This document shows positions 23,758-31,869 of a stretch of 33,544 bases of DNA, piece after piece (position 1 is the stretch's first letter; each line of letters starts with the position of its first letter). The notes below the pieces were generated by a model. That model ran no database searches. It saw only the letters and a list, made by a program, of their open reading frames with translations, and was not told the origin of the DNA. Origin of the DNA: JAJTHC01 sp044358835 (GTDB taxonomy: Bacteria > Cyanobacteriota > Vampirovibrionia > Vampirovibrionales > JAJTHC01); NCBI GenBank assembly GCA_044358835.1, contig JBIKNF010000014.1, positions 1-33,544 of the forward strand. Reading direction: 5' to 3'. A program made the position numbers and the translations under genes.

Positions 23758-26700
23758 ATGCCTTCATCATCGCCAAAAATTCAAACGCATCACGCTTTTT
23801 TAGGGGGCACGCCACAAGCGCGAACCCAACACGTGTTGGAACGTTTAACGGCTTGGCAACGAGAACAGGGGGTTTTGTCTGAATCGTGTTATTTAGTGGT
23901 GCAACATCGTCAGCAAGTTCAAGCGTGGCAGGCTTTTTGTGAACAAACCTTTCCTCAAGCCGTTCGTTTTCAAGGCATTAAGGTGATGAGCTGGTTTCAG
24001 TGGTCGTTGAATTGGCTGAATCAAAGCATTGGACTTGTCCCCCAAGTGGTGGCGCATTTTCGTCATGGTTTGGGATTAGAAGCCGCTTGCTCCCCCCCTG
24101 TTTTTCAACAAGACACGTGGCAATTGCTTTCTTCAACCGATCTGTTGCTTGTGTTGGAAGCCTATTGGGTGAATCAACCCAGTGAACTTTCCCCCCCGCC
24201 TGCGCAAGCCGTTGAAGGGTTCGACAAAGCACGATTGCTCAGCGATTTGCTTGCCACAAAGCACCTCAGCGACTGGCACACCCTGTGTGAAAGCCATTTT
24301 TCAGAACTCAAAGACGCCTATGGCCTGAGCGAACTGTATGCGTGGTTCGTGCAACATACCGTGGCACAAGGAATGCTCCCCTATGCGTGGGTGGAGCCCT
24401 TGGCGTGGGCGACGGTCGATTTTTTGCAACGCCATGAAGCCGAGGCCTTGCATCATTTTTGTCAAGGCATTCGTTTGCTGATGGTGGATTATACCCATGC
24501 CTTACCCGAAACATCACGGGCGTGGATGCGTTTACTCGAAGAAGAAGGCACCACGATTTGGAGCCTTGGCGATGACTTTAGTTTCCATAAACGCATTGCT
24601 GAAAATGCCTTTGTTGAAGAAGGGGAGCCTGCTTCATGGCGTGCGTTGTCTCGCCCGCCCTTTTGGGATGCCGTAAAAGACACCCTGACCCTGCCAGTGG
24701 GGTTAACCTTTTTGCCCGATGAACAGCCTGAACGTTCTGAACCCCCTGAAACCTGCGGATTCAAAGAACACATCCAAACCCGCTGGCAAGCTTCTGCCCC
24801 CCTAGCAAACTCGAAGGCCCCCCACATTCATGCCCACTGGGTGCAAAGCCTCGATTCATTGGATGAAGCCCACCGCGTGGCCGTGGCCGAACGCGTATTG
24901 GCGTGTTTAGAAAATGCGTTGGCTTGTCAACAACCGACGCCTCTTGCGATTGTCGTCCCCACACGAAAAGAAAAAGAGCAGTGGAAGACCTTTCTTTCAC
25001 AATGTTTGGGGGCCCGTGAAGCGACTGAAGAAGCCTTGTTGTGGGCGTGGCTTGAAATAGGCCAAACCTTCTTAAGCGTTTGTGCAGATTTTCCTCAACG
25101 CGCCATTGAAGCCGACACGTGCTTGTTTAATCCGCGACACGAACCGATGTGGCAGGTGCATCCTCGTCTATGGGTCAACGCCCCCGATTGGGCCGATGCC
25201 TTGCAAGGCCTTGTCAATCAAGCGTGGACGCTTATTCACCCCAACCGTCATTTTACCGCTGAAGCGTTCCAGTCGTTTTTAGCGACCCTTTCTCAACGCC
25301 TTAGCCTTCAAGCGGGGGAAGCTTCTGTGTCATTTTCAGCGTGGTTGTGGGCGTGGTTAGCCCCGTTTAGCGCTGTTCTCACCCCTTCTGTGGAAGGGGT
25401 GTATAAGCGTGCTGAAGCCCTTGAATCTCGTTTGCAATCCGCACAGGGCCTAGGTTCACTTCCCCTAAAAGCGTGGGGGGGCTGGTTGCATTCAACGCTT
25501 GAGGCCCAACGGTCTCTTAGCGCGCCTGATGCACTTTCTGCTTTGGTTGCGGTTTACACGCTTGAAGAAGCCCCCGCCTATGCCTTGCATACCGTGATTA
25601 TCCCTCAGCTATTTCAAGCGTCTCGCGAAGAACGGGGCTTAAAAAACCTGCTTCAAAATCACCAAAGCGAGTCGCTTGAAGCGGTTTTAACGCCTTTAAC
25701 ACAAACGTTTAACGCCTTAAATGAAGTGGAAACTTGGGTGCATCAGTTGGCGGGGGTCAAAGCGCTTTATTTCATTCTTCAGCCTGAACATCTGCACGGG
25801 TATAATGACGCCCAGCGTCAGGTGTTTCAACATTTTTTTGCAGATTTTTTCAATCAAGGCCAGACGCCTTTCACCGCTCAAAATAAGGACGCCCTTGAAG
25901 GCGACACCCCTCTTTTAACCCCGCAAACCCTAAATGCTTTAAGCGAGTTACGAGACGCCGTGGGCCAAGACGCCTTAGCCTACCCGTCTTACGGGCAGGG
26001 GGGGCAAACCCCTTTAAGCCCCAGCGATTTAGACACTTACGTCAAATGCCCGCGTCAGTTGTATTACAAACGCTTTAAGTTTAGCACGCCCTTTAATGCC
26101 AAGGCATCTAGGGGAACCTTGGTGCATAAAATGTTTGAACTGTTCCACCACGCGTGTAACGCAAAAAGCCTGAGTTTTGATTCTGAACGCTTGACGCATT
26201 TTGTGCGTCAGTGTTTGGATGTAGATGACCCCGCGATGTGGCAACCCCCCCAAGCCTTGTTGGAAGAACCCGCCTTTAACGTGTATGTGCAACAGCCTAT
26301 TGTAGTGAGGCAAAGTTGGCTGCGTCGATTTTTAGAAGCGGTTGAATCTTTGCAAGAAACAGGCTATTTCGAAAAAACACCCGTTCGTGTGGACACAGAG
26401 TTTCGCATTAAAGCCAAACTAGCTGAACTGGCAGGCTTTGACTGGAAAATGTTTATTGACGCCATTTTTCATTACGAAGATGGCTCTATTCGCTTGGTGG
26501 ATTATAAAACGGCGAAAGGCACCTTTGAACAAAGAAAAGCCGAAGGTCGTGAAGCGAAAGTCAACCGCATTTTAGAAGGTTTGCCTCAAATAAGTGCGGG
26601 GCAAATCGCTTATGACGCCAGTGTGAGCGATGATTTGTATTGGCAATTGCCGATTTATTTACTGGCTTATGAAGCGCTGAGCAGTCAACAGGTGAGCGAA

Positions 26701-26940
26701 GCGGGTTTACAACTGTTTCGCTCGATTCAGGAAAATCAAACGGGTTCGGTGTATGTGCCATTTGATGTTTCGCGTTTTCACGCCGAAAAAGCCCGTTGGC
26801 TTGAAAATGTGCAAGAAGAAGTCTTAACCCCCTTGTGGCAGGAACGCCAGTTTAGAGCTAACCCTCAAACCAGCTACTGCCAATGGTGCGATTATACGTC
26901 TATTTGTGACTCGTCCACCCTTCAAGAAAACGAACTCTAA
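23758..26940 (+). CDS. AddB-like PD-(D/E)XK nuclease with Fe-S cluster cysteines
   Basis: This 1060-residue protein resembles AddB/RexB, the nuclease-helicase-like partner in recombinational repair. The C-terminal nuclease core has D901 in MFIDAIF and D915-x-K917 in LVDYKTAKG. A four-cysteine set typical of AddB and Cas4 4Fe-4S clamps is present: C764 in YVKCPRQLYYKRF, then C1041, C1044 and C1050 in YCQWCDYTSIC. The N-terminal part looks like an inactive helicase: the segment where a Walker A is expected reads LGGTPQARTQHV, without GKT. No AddA-like helicase is adjacent. A role in double-strand break processing is inferred. The start ATG has no close ribosome site (AAAGG is about 16 bases away). 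It ends 8 bases from the convergent SDR gene. Confidence 0.8.
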   Translation: MPSSSPKIQTHHAFLGGTPQARTQHVLERLTAWQREQGVLSESCYLVVQHRQQVQAWQAFCEQTFPQAVRFQGIKVMSWFQWSLNWLNQSIGLVPQVVAHFRHGLGLEAACSPPVFQQDTWQLLSSTDLLLVLEAYWVNQPSELSPPPAQAVEGFDKARLLSDLLATKHLSDWHTLCESHFSELKDAYGLSELYAWFVQHTVAQGMLPYAWVEPLAWATVDFLQRHEAEALHHFCQGIRLLMVDYTHALPETSRAWMRLLEEEGTTIWSLGDDFSFHKRIAENAFVEEGEPASWRALSRPPFWDAVKDTLTLPVGLTFLPDEQPERSEPPETCGFKEHIQTRWQASAPLANSKAPHIHAHWVQSLDSLDEAHRVAVAERVLACLENALACQQPTPLAIVVPTRKEKEQWKTFLSQCLGAREATEEALLWAWLEIGQTFLSVCADFPQRAIEADTCLFNPRHEPMWQVHPRLWVNAPDWADALQGLVNQAWTLIHPNRHFTAEAFQSFLATLSQRLSLQAGEASVSFSAWLWAWLAPFSAVLTPSVEGVYKRAEALESRLQSAQGLGSLPLKAWGGWLHSTLEAQRSLSAPDALSALVAVYTLEEAPAYALHTVIIPQLFQASREERGLKNLLQNHQSESLEAVLTPLTQTFNALNEVETWVHQLAGVKALYFILQPEHLHGYNDAQRQVFQHFFADFFNQGQTPFTAQNKDALEGDTPLLTPQTLNALSELRDAVGQDALAYPSYGQGGQTPLSPSDLDTYVKCPRQLYYKRFKFSTPFNAKASRGTLVHKMFELFHHACNAKSLSFDSERLTHFVRQCLDVDDPAMWQPPQALLEEPAFNVYVQQPIVVRQSWLRRFLEAVESLQETGYFEKTPVRVDTEFRIKAKLAELAGFDWKMFIDAIFHYEDGSIRLVDYKTAKGTFEQRKAEGREAKVNRILEGLPQISAGQIAYDASVSDDLYWQLPIYLLAYEALSSQQVSEAGLQLFRSIQENQTGSVYVPFDVSRFHAEKARWLENVQEEVLTPLWQERQFRANPQTSYCQWCDYTSICDSSTLQENEL

Positions 26941-26948
26941 GCCCTCCC

Positions 26949-27680
26949 CTAAAGCAAGGCTTGGGTGGGCATGAGCGTAATATCTGAAATCAAGAGCTCT
27001 TGAGGTTGATTAAGGGCATACACCACGGCATTCGCCACTTGAAGGGGGCTTAGCATGCCTGACGCATCAGGCACTTGGGCGAGATCTACGCTGTCCCAAA
27101 TCGCGGTGGCACAAGCCCCTGGGTAAATACTCATAAAGCGGTTTTGGTTGACGCGTTGCTCTTCGCTCATGGCTTCTGTAAAGGCTTTTAGCCCAGCTTT
27201 ACTGGCATCGTAAACGCTCCAGTAGGGAAAGGCCCACTTGCCTGCAATGGAATTGATGTTCAACACCGTGCCGCCGCCCCCTTGTTGGGTAAATTGTTCC
27301 ACCGCATATTTAGAAAGTAAAATCGGGACGCTGAGGTTTAACTGAATCATACGAAGAATCTGGGCATCAGGCAGTTCTGGCAAAAGCCCGACTTTCCCCC
27401 CCACGCCCGCATTATTGATCAGCACATCTAAACGTCCAAAGCGTTCAAGGGTTTGAACCAGCAGTTGTTTTAAAGTCGCGGTTTCTAATAAATCAGCGGG
27501 AATCACCAAGCATTCGCTTTCAAGCGAATCAGCGAGCGCCGTTAAGGCTTCACCCCTGCGTGCTACCAAAACCAATCGCGGCCTGTAGCCATCAAGCGCT
27601 TGCGCAATCGCTTTACCAATGCCACTGCTGGCCCCTGTAATCAGAATGACTTTGTTACTTAAGTGATTCATTTCATTCAT
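26949..27680 (-). CDS. short-chain dehydrogenase/reductase
   Basis: This 243-residue classical SDR has the NAD(P)-binding motif TGASSGIG (15-22), NNAG (89-92), and the catalytic set S144, Y157 and K161 (YDASK). R41/R42 after the second strand (VARRGEAL) favours NADP. The substrate is unknown; many such enzymes reduce acyl or sugar carbonyls. AGGAAG precedes the start, where two ATGs (residues 1 and 4) are possible. It follows trxB by 12 bases on the same strand, so the two form an operon and could share NADPH economy, but a specific link to thioredoxin is not shown. Confidence 0.85.
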   Translation of the reverse strand: MNEMNHLSNKVILITGASSGIGKAIAQALDGYRPRLVLVARRGEALTALADSLESECLVIPADLLETATLKQLLVQTLERFGRLDVLINNAGVGGKVGLLPELPDAQILRMIQLNLSVPILLSKYAVEQFTQQGGGGTVLNINSIAGKWAFPYWSVYDASKAGLKAFTEAMSEEQRVNQNRFMSIYPGACATAIWDSVDLAQVPDASGMLSPLQVANAVVYALNQPQELLISDITLMPTQALL

Positions 27681-27692
27681 TTACGACGCTTC

Positions 27693-28637
27693 CTAAACAA
27701 CCGCGCCTTGGGTGGACAAGAAATGCTCGGCATCCATGGCGGCCATACACCCCGCCCCTGCGGACGTAATGGCTTGACGGTAGTGAGGATCACACACATC
27801 CCCCGCGGCGAACACGCCTTCGACGTTGGTTTTGCTTGAATGGGGTGCCACGTTTAAGTAACCCACCTCATTCATGTCTAACACGCCTTTAAATAAGTCG
27901 GTGTTGGGTTTGTGGCCAATGGCGTAAAATAAGCCGTTTGTCGGCAAGTTGGAACGCACGCCTTCTTTATTTTCAAGGCTCACGGCTGTTAAGCCCGTTT
28001 CTTTGGTGCCAATGAGTTCAACCACTTGCGTATTCCAAATCACGTTGATTTTGGGGTTTTCAAGCACTCGACTTTGCATGGCCTTTGAAGCCCTAAAGGC
28101 GTCACGACGGTGAACAATGGTGACTTTGCTGGCAAATTTCGTCAAGAAATGGGCTTCTTCCATCGCAGAATCGCCTCCGCCTACGACGACGACTTCTTTT
28201 CCGCGAAAGAAGAAGGCATCACAGGTGGCGCACGCCGAAAGCCCATGACCCATGAGTTCCGCTTCATTGGGCAAGCCCCCCGTAATGGCGGATGCCCCCG
28301 TACACAGAATCAGGGCATCGCTCGTATAGCAATTGCTGTCGGTGGTCACAGTAAACGGACGCTTGGAAAAATCAATGTGTGTGACCATTTCATACGCAGT
28401 GGTGGCGCCAAAGCGTTGGGCTTGTTGGCGCATGGCATCCATGAGATCTGGCCCCATAATGCCGTTGGGGAATCCGGGGAAGTTTTCAACATCGGTGGTG
28501 ATGGTGAGTTGGCCTCCGGGTTGGATGCCTTCAAAAATAAGCGGGGCCAAATCGGCACGAGCCGCATAAATGCCTGCCGTAAAACCCGCAGGGCCTGAAC
28601 CAATAATAATAAGGGGGTGATGCGTCATCATAATCAA
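27693..28637 (-). CDS. trxB: thioredoxin reductase
   Basis: TrxB uses NADPH to reduce thioredoxin. The 314-residue flavoprotein has the FAD motif GSGPAG (13-18), the redox pair C136-A-T-C139 in SACATCDAFFF, the NADPH site GGGDSAMEEA (153-162) with HRRDAFRASK, and the C-terminal FAD segment GVFAAGDVCDPHYRQAITSAGAGCMAA. All key features are intact and the length is typical. The start has an ATGATGATG run with AAAAGGA about 9 bases upstream, so the first or a later ATG could be used. A TAGAAT on the minus strand near 28674 may be the -10 of its promoter. It leads the SDR gene and is divergent from deoC. Confidence 0.95.
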   Translation of the reverse strand: MIMMTHHPLIIIGSGPAGFTAGIYAARADLAPLIFEGIQPGGQLTITTDVENFPGFPNGIMGPDLMDAMRQQAQRFGATTAYEMVTHIDFSKRPFTVTTDSNCYTSDALILCTGASAITGGLPNEAELMGHGLSACATCDAFFFRGKEVVVVGGGDSAMEEAHFLTKFASKVTIVHRRDAFRASKAMQSRVLENPKINVIWNTQVVELIGTKETGLTAVSLENKEGVRSNLPTNGLFYAIGHKPNTDLFKGVLDMNEVGYLNVAPHSSKTNVEGVFAAGDVCDPHYRQAITSAGAGCMAAMDAEHFLSTQGAVV

Positions 28638-28731
28638 ACGTCCTTTTGTTAAAGTTTACAGAAGTAAGGGAATGGAAGTATTCTATCCTAAAAAAACGAA
28701 TACGACTATTAAAACCTCTCCAAGCCATGTG

Positions 28732-28760
28732 TTGAAGAAAAAACACATTAGGGCTATGAT
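28732..28760 (+). promoter_or_regulatory. deoC promoter
   Basis: TTGAAG (28732-28737), 17 bases, TATGAT (28755-28760). Start near 28767, about 30 bases before the chosen ATG. Confidence 0.65.
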
Positions 28761-28797
28761 AAACACATACCCTCACTTAATAAAGGAAACTCACCCG

Positions 28798-29589
28798 ATG
28801 ACTTCTCCTCTTACGCCCGCTCAACAACTCATTACAAAGCTAGAACACACCAAACTAAGCTTTGACTATGGTGAAGATGCTCACGCCACGGTTCGCCAGC
28901 TTTGTGAAGAAGCCAAGCATTACGGTATGGCAGCCGTCTGCGTTCGACCGGAACACGTGTTGACGGCTCGTGAAGCACTGGGTCATAAAACCAACGTCGT
29001 ACTAGCGGCCGTGGCGGGTTTTCCTGAACGTCCCGTAAGTCGAGAAGATCATGACGCCTGCCCTGTGATTGGAGCGTGCAATTCAAGCACCAAATTGCAA
29101 GAAATTACCACGGCTCAAGGCTCAGGGGCTGAAGAGTTTGATGTGGTGATGAACGTGGCTTTTCTGAAAAAAGATTTTGAAATTAACGGCGAGTTCACCC
29201 TAAAAGAATTGCAAGGCCTGCGCATGGTGGCTTACGATATGCCGATTAAACTCATTTTAGAAGTGGATTTACTGAGCGAAGACGAGTTGCGTTTTGCGAT
29301 TGCTCAAGCGGTTGAAGCGGATATAGACACGATTAAAACATCTACAGGGTATTTGAAAGAAGGCGTGGGATCTACCCCTGAACGCATTGCCTTTATTCGA
29401 AAAACGCTTGATGAACTCGGCGCCTTTCACATGGGGATTAAAGCCAGTGGAGGCATTCGCACGTTAGAAGACGCCCTAGCTGTTCAGGCCGCAGGGGCCA
29501 CTCGCATTGGATCTTCCGCCTGTGTGGCCATTGCCCAAGCCGCCCTTGAAATGCCGGTGAATCCTTCCGCATTTGGTGACTTTTATTAG
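28798..29589 (+). CDS. deoC: deoxyribose-phosphate aldolase
   Basis: DeoC splits 2-deoxyribose 5-phosphate into glyceraldehyde 3-phosphate and acetaldehyde in deoxynucleoside catabolism. I choose ATG 28798 because AAAGGAAA precedes it and the promoter start is near 28767; the frame is open back to 28672, upstream of the promoter. The 264-residue product has D115 in EEFDVVMNV, the Schiff-base lysine K180 in TIKTSTGY and K215 in IKASGGIR, plus the phosphate-binding GSSA. The segment after AAVAGFPERP (about 78-108) is longer than in short bacterial DeoC. It is followed after 13 bases by the MTH1187-like gene. Confidence 0.93.
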   Translation: MTSPLTPAQQLITKLEHTKLSFDYGEDAHATVRQLCEEAKHYGMAAVCVRPEHVLTAREALGHKTNVVLAAVAGFPERPVSREDHDACPVIGACNSSTKLQEITTAQGSGAEEFDVVMNVAFLKKDFEINGEFTLKELQGLRMVAYDMPIKLILEVDLLSEDELRFAIAQAVEADIDTIKTSTGYLKEGVGSTPERIAFIRKTLDELGAFHMGIKASGGIRTLEDALAVQAAGATRIGSSACVAIAQAALEMPVNPSAFGDFY

Positions 29590-29602
29590 AAAGGAGCGTG
29601 AG

Positions 29603-29899
29603 ATGCACGTTATTTTGGATCTTTGCCTTGTGCCTTTAGGCGTAGGCGTGAGTGTTTCGGCGTATGTCGCTACCTGTGAACGTATTATTCAAGAACGGGG
29701 CTTGTCGCATCACCTGCATGCGTATGGCACCAACATTGAAGGCGAGTGGGATGAGGTGATGGCCTGTGTAAAAGCCTGCCATGAAGCGGTTCATGCCCAA
29801 GGCGCACCACGCATTACCAGCACCATTAAGCTTGGCACGCGAACGGATCGCACGCAAACCATGCAGGACAAGGTTACCAGTGTGGAAGCGCAACTATAG
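29603..29899 (+). CDS. MTH1187/YqgV-family thiamine-binding protein
   Basis: This small 98-residue protein fits the MTH1187 (DUF77) family, which folds as a ferredoxin-like dimer and binds thiamine-type ligands. The marks are VILDLCLVPLGVGVSVSAYVATCERII, the YGTNIEGEWDEVMACVKACHEAV block and the C-terminal TIKLGTRTDRTQTMQDKV. The start ATG 29603 has AAAGGAG about 7 bases before it; the frame is open to 29573 inside deoC. It is co-transcribed with deoC. Ligand and role are known only from the family. Confidence 0.85.
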   Translation: MHVILDLCLVPLGVGVSVSAYVATCERIIQERGLSHHLHAYGTNIEGEWDEVMACVKACHEAVHAQGAPRITSTIKLGTRTDRTQTMQDKVTSVEAQL

Positions 29900-29907
29900 A
29901 AGTCTCT

Positions 29908-29934
29908 GTAGGGAAAATTATTTAAAATACTATA
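29908..29934. repeat. 27-bp repeat, copy 2 (copy 1 at 6871-6897)
   Basis: The sequence starts GTAGGGAAAATT and ends AAAATACTATA. It matches 25 of 27 bases with positions 6871-6897. It lies between convergent genes; copy 1 lies between a plus-strand and a minus-strand terminator. Function unknown. Confidence 0.6.
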
Positions 29935-29982
29935 CCACAGGTCTTTAGGTCAGGTACATTAGTGGACGATAAAAGGACGGAT

Positions 29983-30618
29983 TTATTCTTGACCCTGCCC
30001 CAATTTTTGCAACAAGCTGTTGATGTCCACGGGTAGCTCAGGCCCCCCGATCGCGGGGGGTAAGGGCGTGGGTGGCACCCGATCTTCTTCCAAAAGGCTT
30101 TGCGAAGGAATCAATCCGTTGGCGACTTGCTCATTCTGCAAAAAGAGCAAATAATCCACAGGGTTCATATACTTGTTATTATAATGCACTTCAAAATGTA
30201 GATGAGACCCCGTTGAACGCCCTGTTGAACCCATTAACGCCAAGGGTTGGCCAGAACGGACGCGATCTTTTTCATGCACCAAATTTTTGGAACAATGCCC
30301 ATAAATCGTGTAGAGCCCTTGACGGTCGTGTTTAATGAGTACCATATTGCCATAGCCTGCGTAAGTGCCTGAAAAAGCCACCGTGCCTGATTCTGGGGTG
30401 TAAATGGGGGTGCCAATTGGGCCTGCAATGTCTAACCCACTATGAAAGCGTTGTTGCTTGGTAAAGGGATCCACGCGGTAGCCAAACTCACTGGTCACAG
30501 TGCCACCTGCGGGGGCGTAACGCAAGGCCGCGGCCGTGGCGTGGGTCAGGGGAAGCAGGAGGCTCAGCAGGCCAAGCATTCCAAAGCAAAGCGTATAGAG
30601 TTGAGCCAAACCACGCAT
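29983..30618 (-). CDS. secreted M23/LytM peptidase
   Basis: This 211-residue exported peptidoglycan endopeptidase has a signal peptide MRGLAQLYTLCFGMLGLLSL with cleavage near ATA-AAL (about 29). The M23 domain fills about 35-160 with H59 and D63 in HSGLDIAG, H108 in YGHCS and H139/H141 in HLHFEV, a full active site. A Pro-rich tail follows. I choose ATG 30618 (GGAG 9 bases upstream) over the open frame to 30756, whose first 46 residues precede the signal peptide and look non-coding. It has no long coiled coil, unlike the EnvC-like gene, so it is probably a free periplasmic hydrolase. It is convergent with the thiamine-binding gene. Confidence 0.85.
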   Translation of the reverse strand: MRGLAQLYTLCFGMLGLLSLLLPLTHATAAALRYAPAGGTVTSEFGYRVDPFTKQQRFHSGLDIAGPIGTPIYTPESGTVAFSGTYAGYGNMVLIKHDRQGLYTIYGHCSKNLVHEKDRVRSGQPLALMGSTGRSTGSHLHFEVHYNNKYMNPVDYLLFLQNEQVANGLIPSQSLLEEDRVPPTPLPPAIGGPELPVDINSLLQKLGQGQE

Positions 30619-30780
30619 AGAAGGGGTCTCCATAAGTTCAAGTCGTTTAAAATATAGGGTGTATTTATTGTAAGGGTTGAGTGGGTCATTCGGCAACCCT
30701 TCAAACCGATGACTTTTACAGTATGACCGATCGTGGCACGTTAGAACATAACCCAAAGATTATATAGAAAGATCTTTCAT

Positions 30781-30800
30781 CCTCACTCCAACCCTCTCCT
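30781..30800. repeat. partial inverted copy of the pyrB-end repeat
   Basis: CCTCACTCCAACCCTCTCCT matches 18 of 20 bases with the complement of 14131-14150 near the pyrB stop. Confidence 0.55.
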
Positions 30801-30823
30801 GATTTTGGCTAGCTCCGTTTTGA

Positions 30824-30900
30824 GCTGGTGCTTGGGTTTCTCGTTTGTTTTTATAGCTGGTGCTTGGGCTTGATTAGCTCCTTTTAACGCTGGTGCTTGG
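30824..30900 (+). repeat. three direct copies of GCTGGTGCTTGG
   Basis: Copies start at 30824, 30856 and 30889, spaced 32 and 33 bases. The first and third share a longer unit beginning TAGCTCC. An inverted copy, CCAAGCACCAGC, lies at 31534-31545. Confidence 0.75.
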
Positions 30901-30948
30901 GGGTCTTTGCTCCGCCAAAGACCCCCAAACCCCCAAAGGCGGTTCAAG

Positions 30949-31001
30949 GAGGGGGGAAGAGAAGGAAGTTGTTGCGGCTCTCCTTCTCTTCCCCCCTCCT
31001 T
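30949..31001. repeat. 19-bp perfect hairpin in left arm of foldback element
   Basis: GGAGGGGGGAAGAGAAGGA is exactly complementary to TCCTTCTCTTCCCCCCTCC, with a loop of about 14 bases. The matching position in the right arm (31397-31454) also forms a hairpin but with different bases. Confidence 0.75.
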
Positions 31002-31396
31002 AAAAATCCTCCCCCCATCTCAACCTCTTCGCTTGCTCCATTTTTTCCTGTGGGACGTCCGCAAAATCGCTCGGGGATTCGCAGTTCGCTCACCCGCTCG
31101 GATTTAGTGCTTGGACGTCGGCTTATGCAACGAGTCAAAAATCAACACACAAGGTCTATACAGATTGCCACGCTACGCTCGCAATGACGGACAGAAAACT
31201 TGCCGACAACGCACTAAATGCGAGGCTTCCGAGACATTTTGCGGACGGCAGGAACAACGATAGGGCGAGGAGGTGGGGACAAAAAACTTCTTATTCACGA
31301 AGTGAATCTTCACCTTTAGGATGGAGAGGTTGGGAGAGGAAACCAACGGTTTTCTTTCCCAAGAGAAGCTTTAGCTTCGACATGAAGGGGGGATTT

Positions 31397-31454
31397 TCAA
31401 GGGGGGACGAAGGGGAGGAGAAACGCAATGCGTCCTTCCCCGTCCCCCCTTGAA
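31397..31454. repeat. hairpin in right arm of foldback element
   Basis: TTCAAGGGGGGACG pairs with CGTCCCCCCTTGAA (14 bp), with further partial pairing inside. It is the counterpart of the left-arm hairpin. Confidence 0.7.
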
Positions 31455-31696
31455 CCGCCTTTAGAGGTGTTGGAGACCTTTGGCGGAGCAAAGGTCTCTG
31501 ACGACCGACCAGCTATAAAAGGGAGATAAATATCCAAGCACCAGCAATAAAAGAGAACAAAAAACCCCAAAATCGTGCAGTTTAGCCACTAGGCAAAGGG
31601 GTTAAAAATAGGATATACTGAAAAAGAGTGGCTTTTTTCAAGAAGCCTTCACAACCCAACAACTTCCTTGAAAATCGAGTAAAAAACCAGTCTGGC

Positions 31697-31759
31697 GTGG
31701 CCAAAAAACAGACTTTTGTGGCCAGAAAACGGACTTTCGTGGCCAGAAAATCGACTTTC
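31697..31759. repeat. 21-bp tandem repeat, three copies
   Basis: Units begin GTGGCCA at 31697, 31718 and 31739 and have the pattern GTGGCCAGAAAA-x-GACTTT with few changes. In the minus frame this would read FLATKV repeats, but no ribosome site or neighbouring coding signal supports a gene. Confidence 0.75.
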
Positions 31760-31816
31760 CGACACACGAAATTAGGGCGTTTCTTACATCGTGATACCAA
31801 ATGACAGATTCAATAG

Positions 31817-31835
31817 CAAACACGTTGAGTGTTTG
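31817..31835. other. hairpin downstream of kdsA
   Basis: CAAACAC, loop GTTGA, GTGTTTG. No T-run on the minus strand, so it is at best a weak kdsA terminator. Confidence 0.35.
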
Positions 31836-31869
31836 TGCTTAAACCTAAAGCAAGCGTATCAATCCAAGT

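Larger units (their letters stand above)
30824..31545. mobile_element. foldback element with nested inverted repeats (MITE-like)
   Basis: Outer ends GCTGGTGCTTGG and CCAAGCACCAGC face each other. Inside, 30902-30956 is an imperfect inverted match to 31444-31498 (core TTTGCTCCGCCAAAG and AAAGGCGGTTCAAGG). Further in, 31057-31122 matches inverted 31201-31252 (TCCGCAAAAT and ATTTAGTGC). The two halves could fold on each other over about 720 bases. No transposase is present, so mobility would be in trans; this is inference. No clear target-site duplication is seen. Confidence 0.6.
30619..31869. other. gene-poor stretch rich in inverted repeats
   Basis: About 1.25 kb without a convincing gene. 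It holds a copy of the pyrB-end repeat (30781-30800), three direct copies of GCTGGTGCTTGG, a nested foldback structure (30824-31545), a 21-bp tandem repeat (31697-31759) and a hairpin at 31817-31835. Open frames here are short, run over the repeats and lack ribosome sites. Confidence 0.7.

Noticed and set aside
28672..28797. 42-residue N-terminal extension of DeoC
   Set aside because: It lies upstream of a good promoter and of AAAGGAAA; DeoC homology begins after ATG 28798.
30619..30756. 46-residue N-terminal extension of the LytM peptidase
   Set aside because: It would place the signal peptide in the middle of the protein; ATG 30618 has GGAG.
30824..30900. CRISPR-like array
   Set aside because: Only three 12-base repeats with 20-21 base gaps, an inverted copy far away and no cas genes.
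30897..31491. Several open frames of 60-96 codons on both strands
   Set aside because: They run through the inverted repeats, have no ribosome sites and low-complexity Pro/Lys/Arg/Ser composition.
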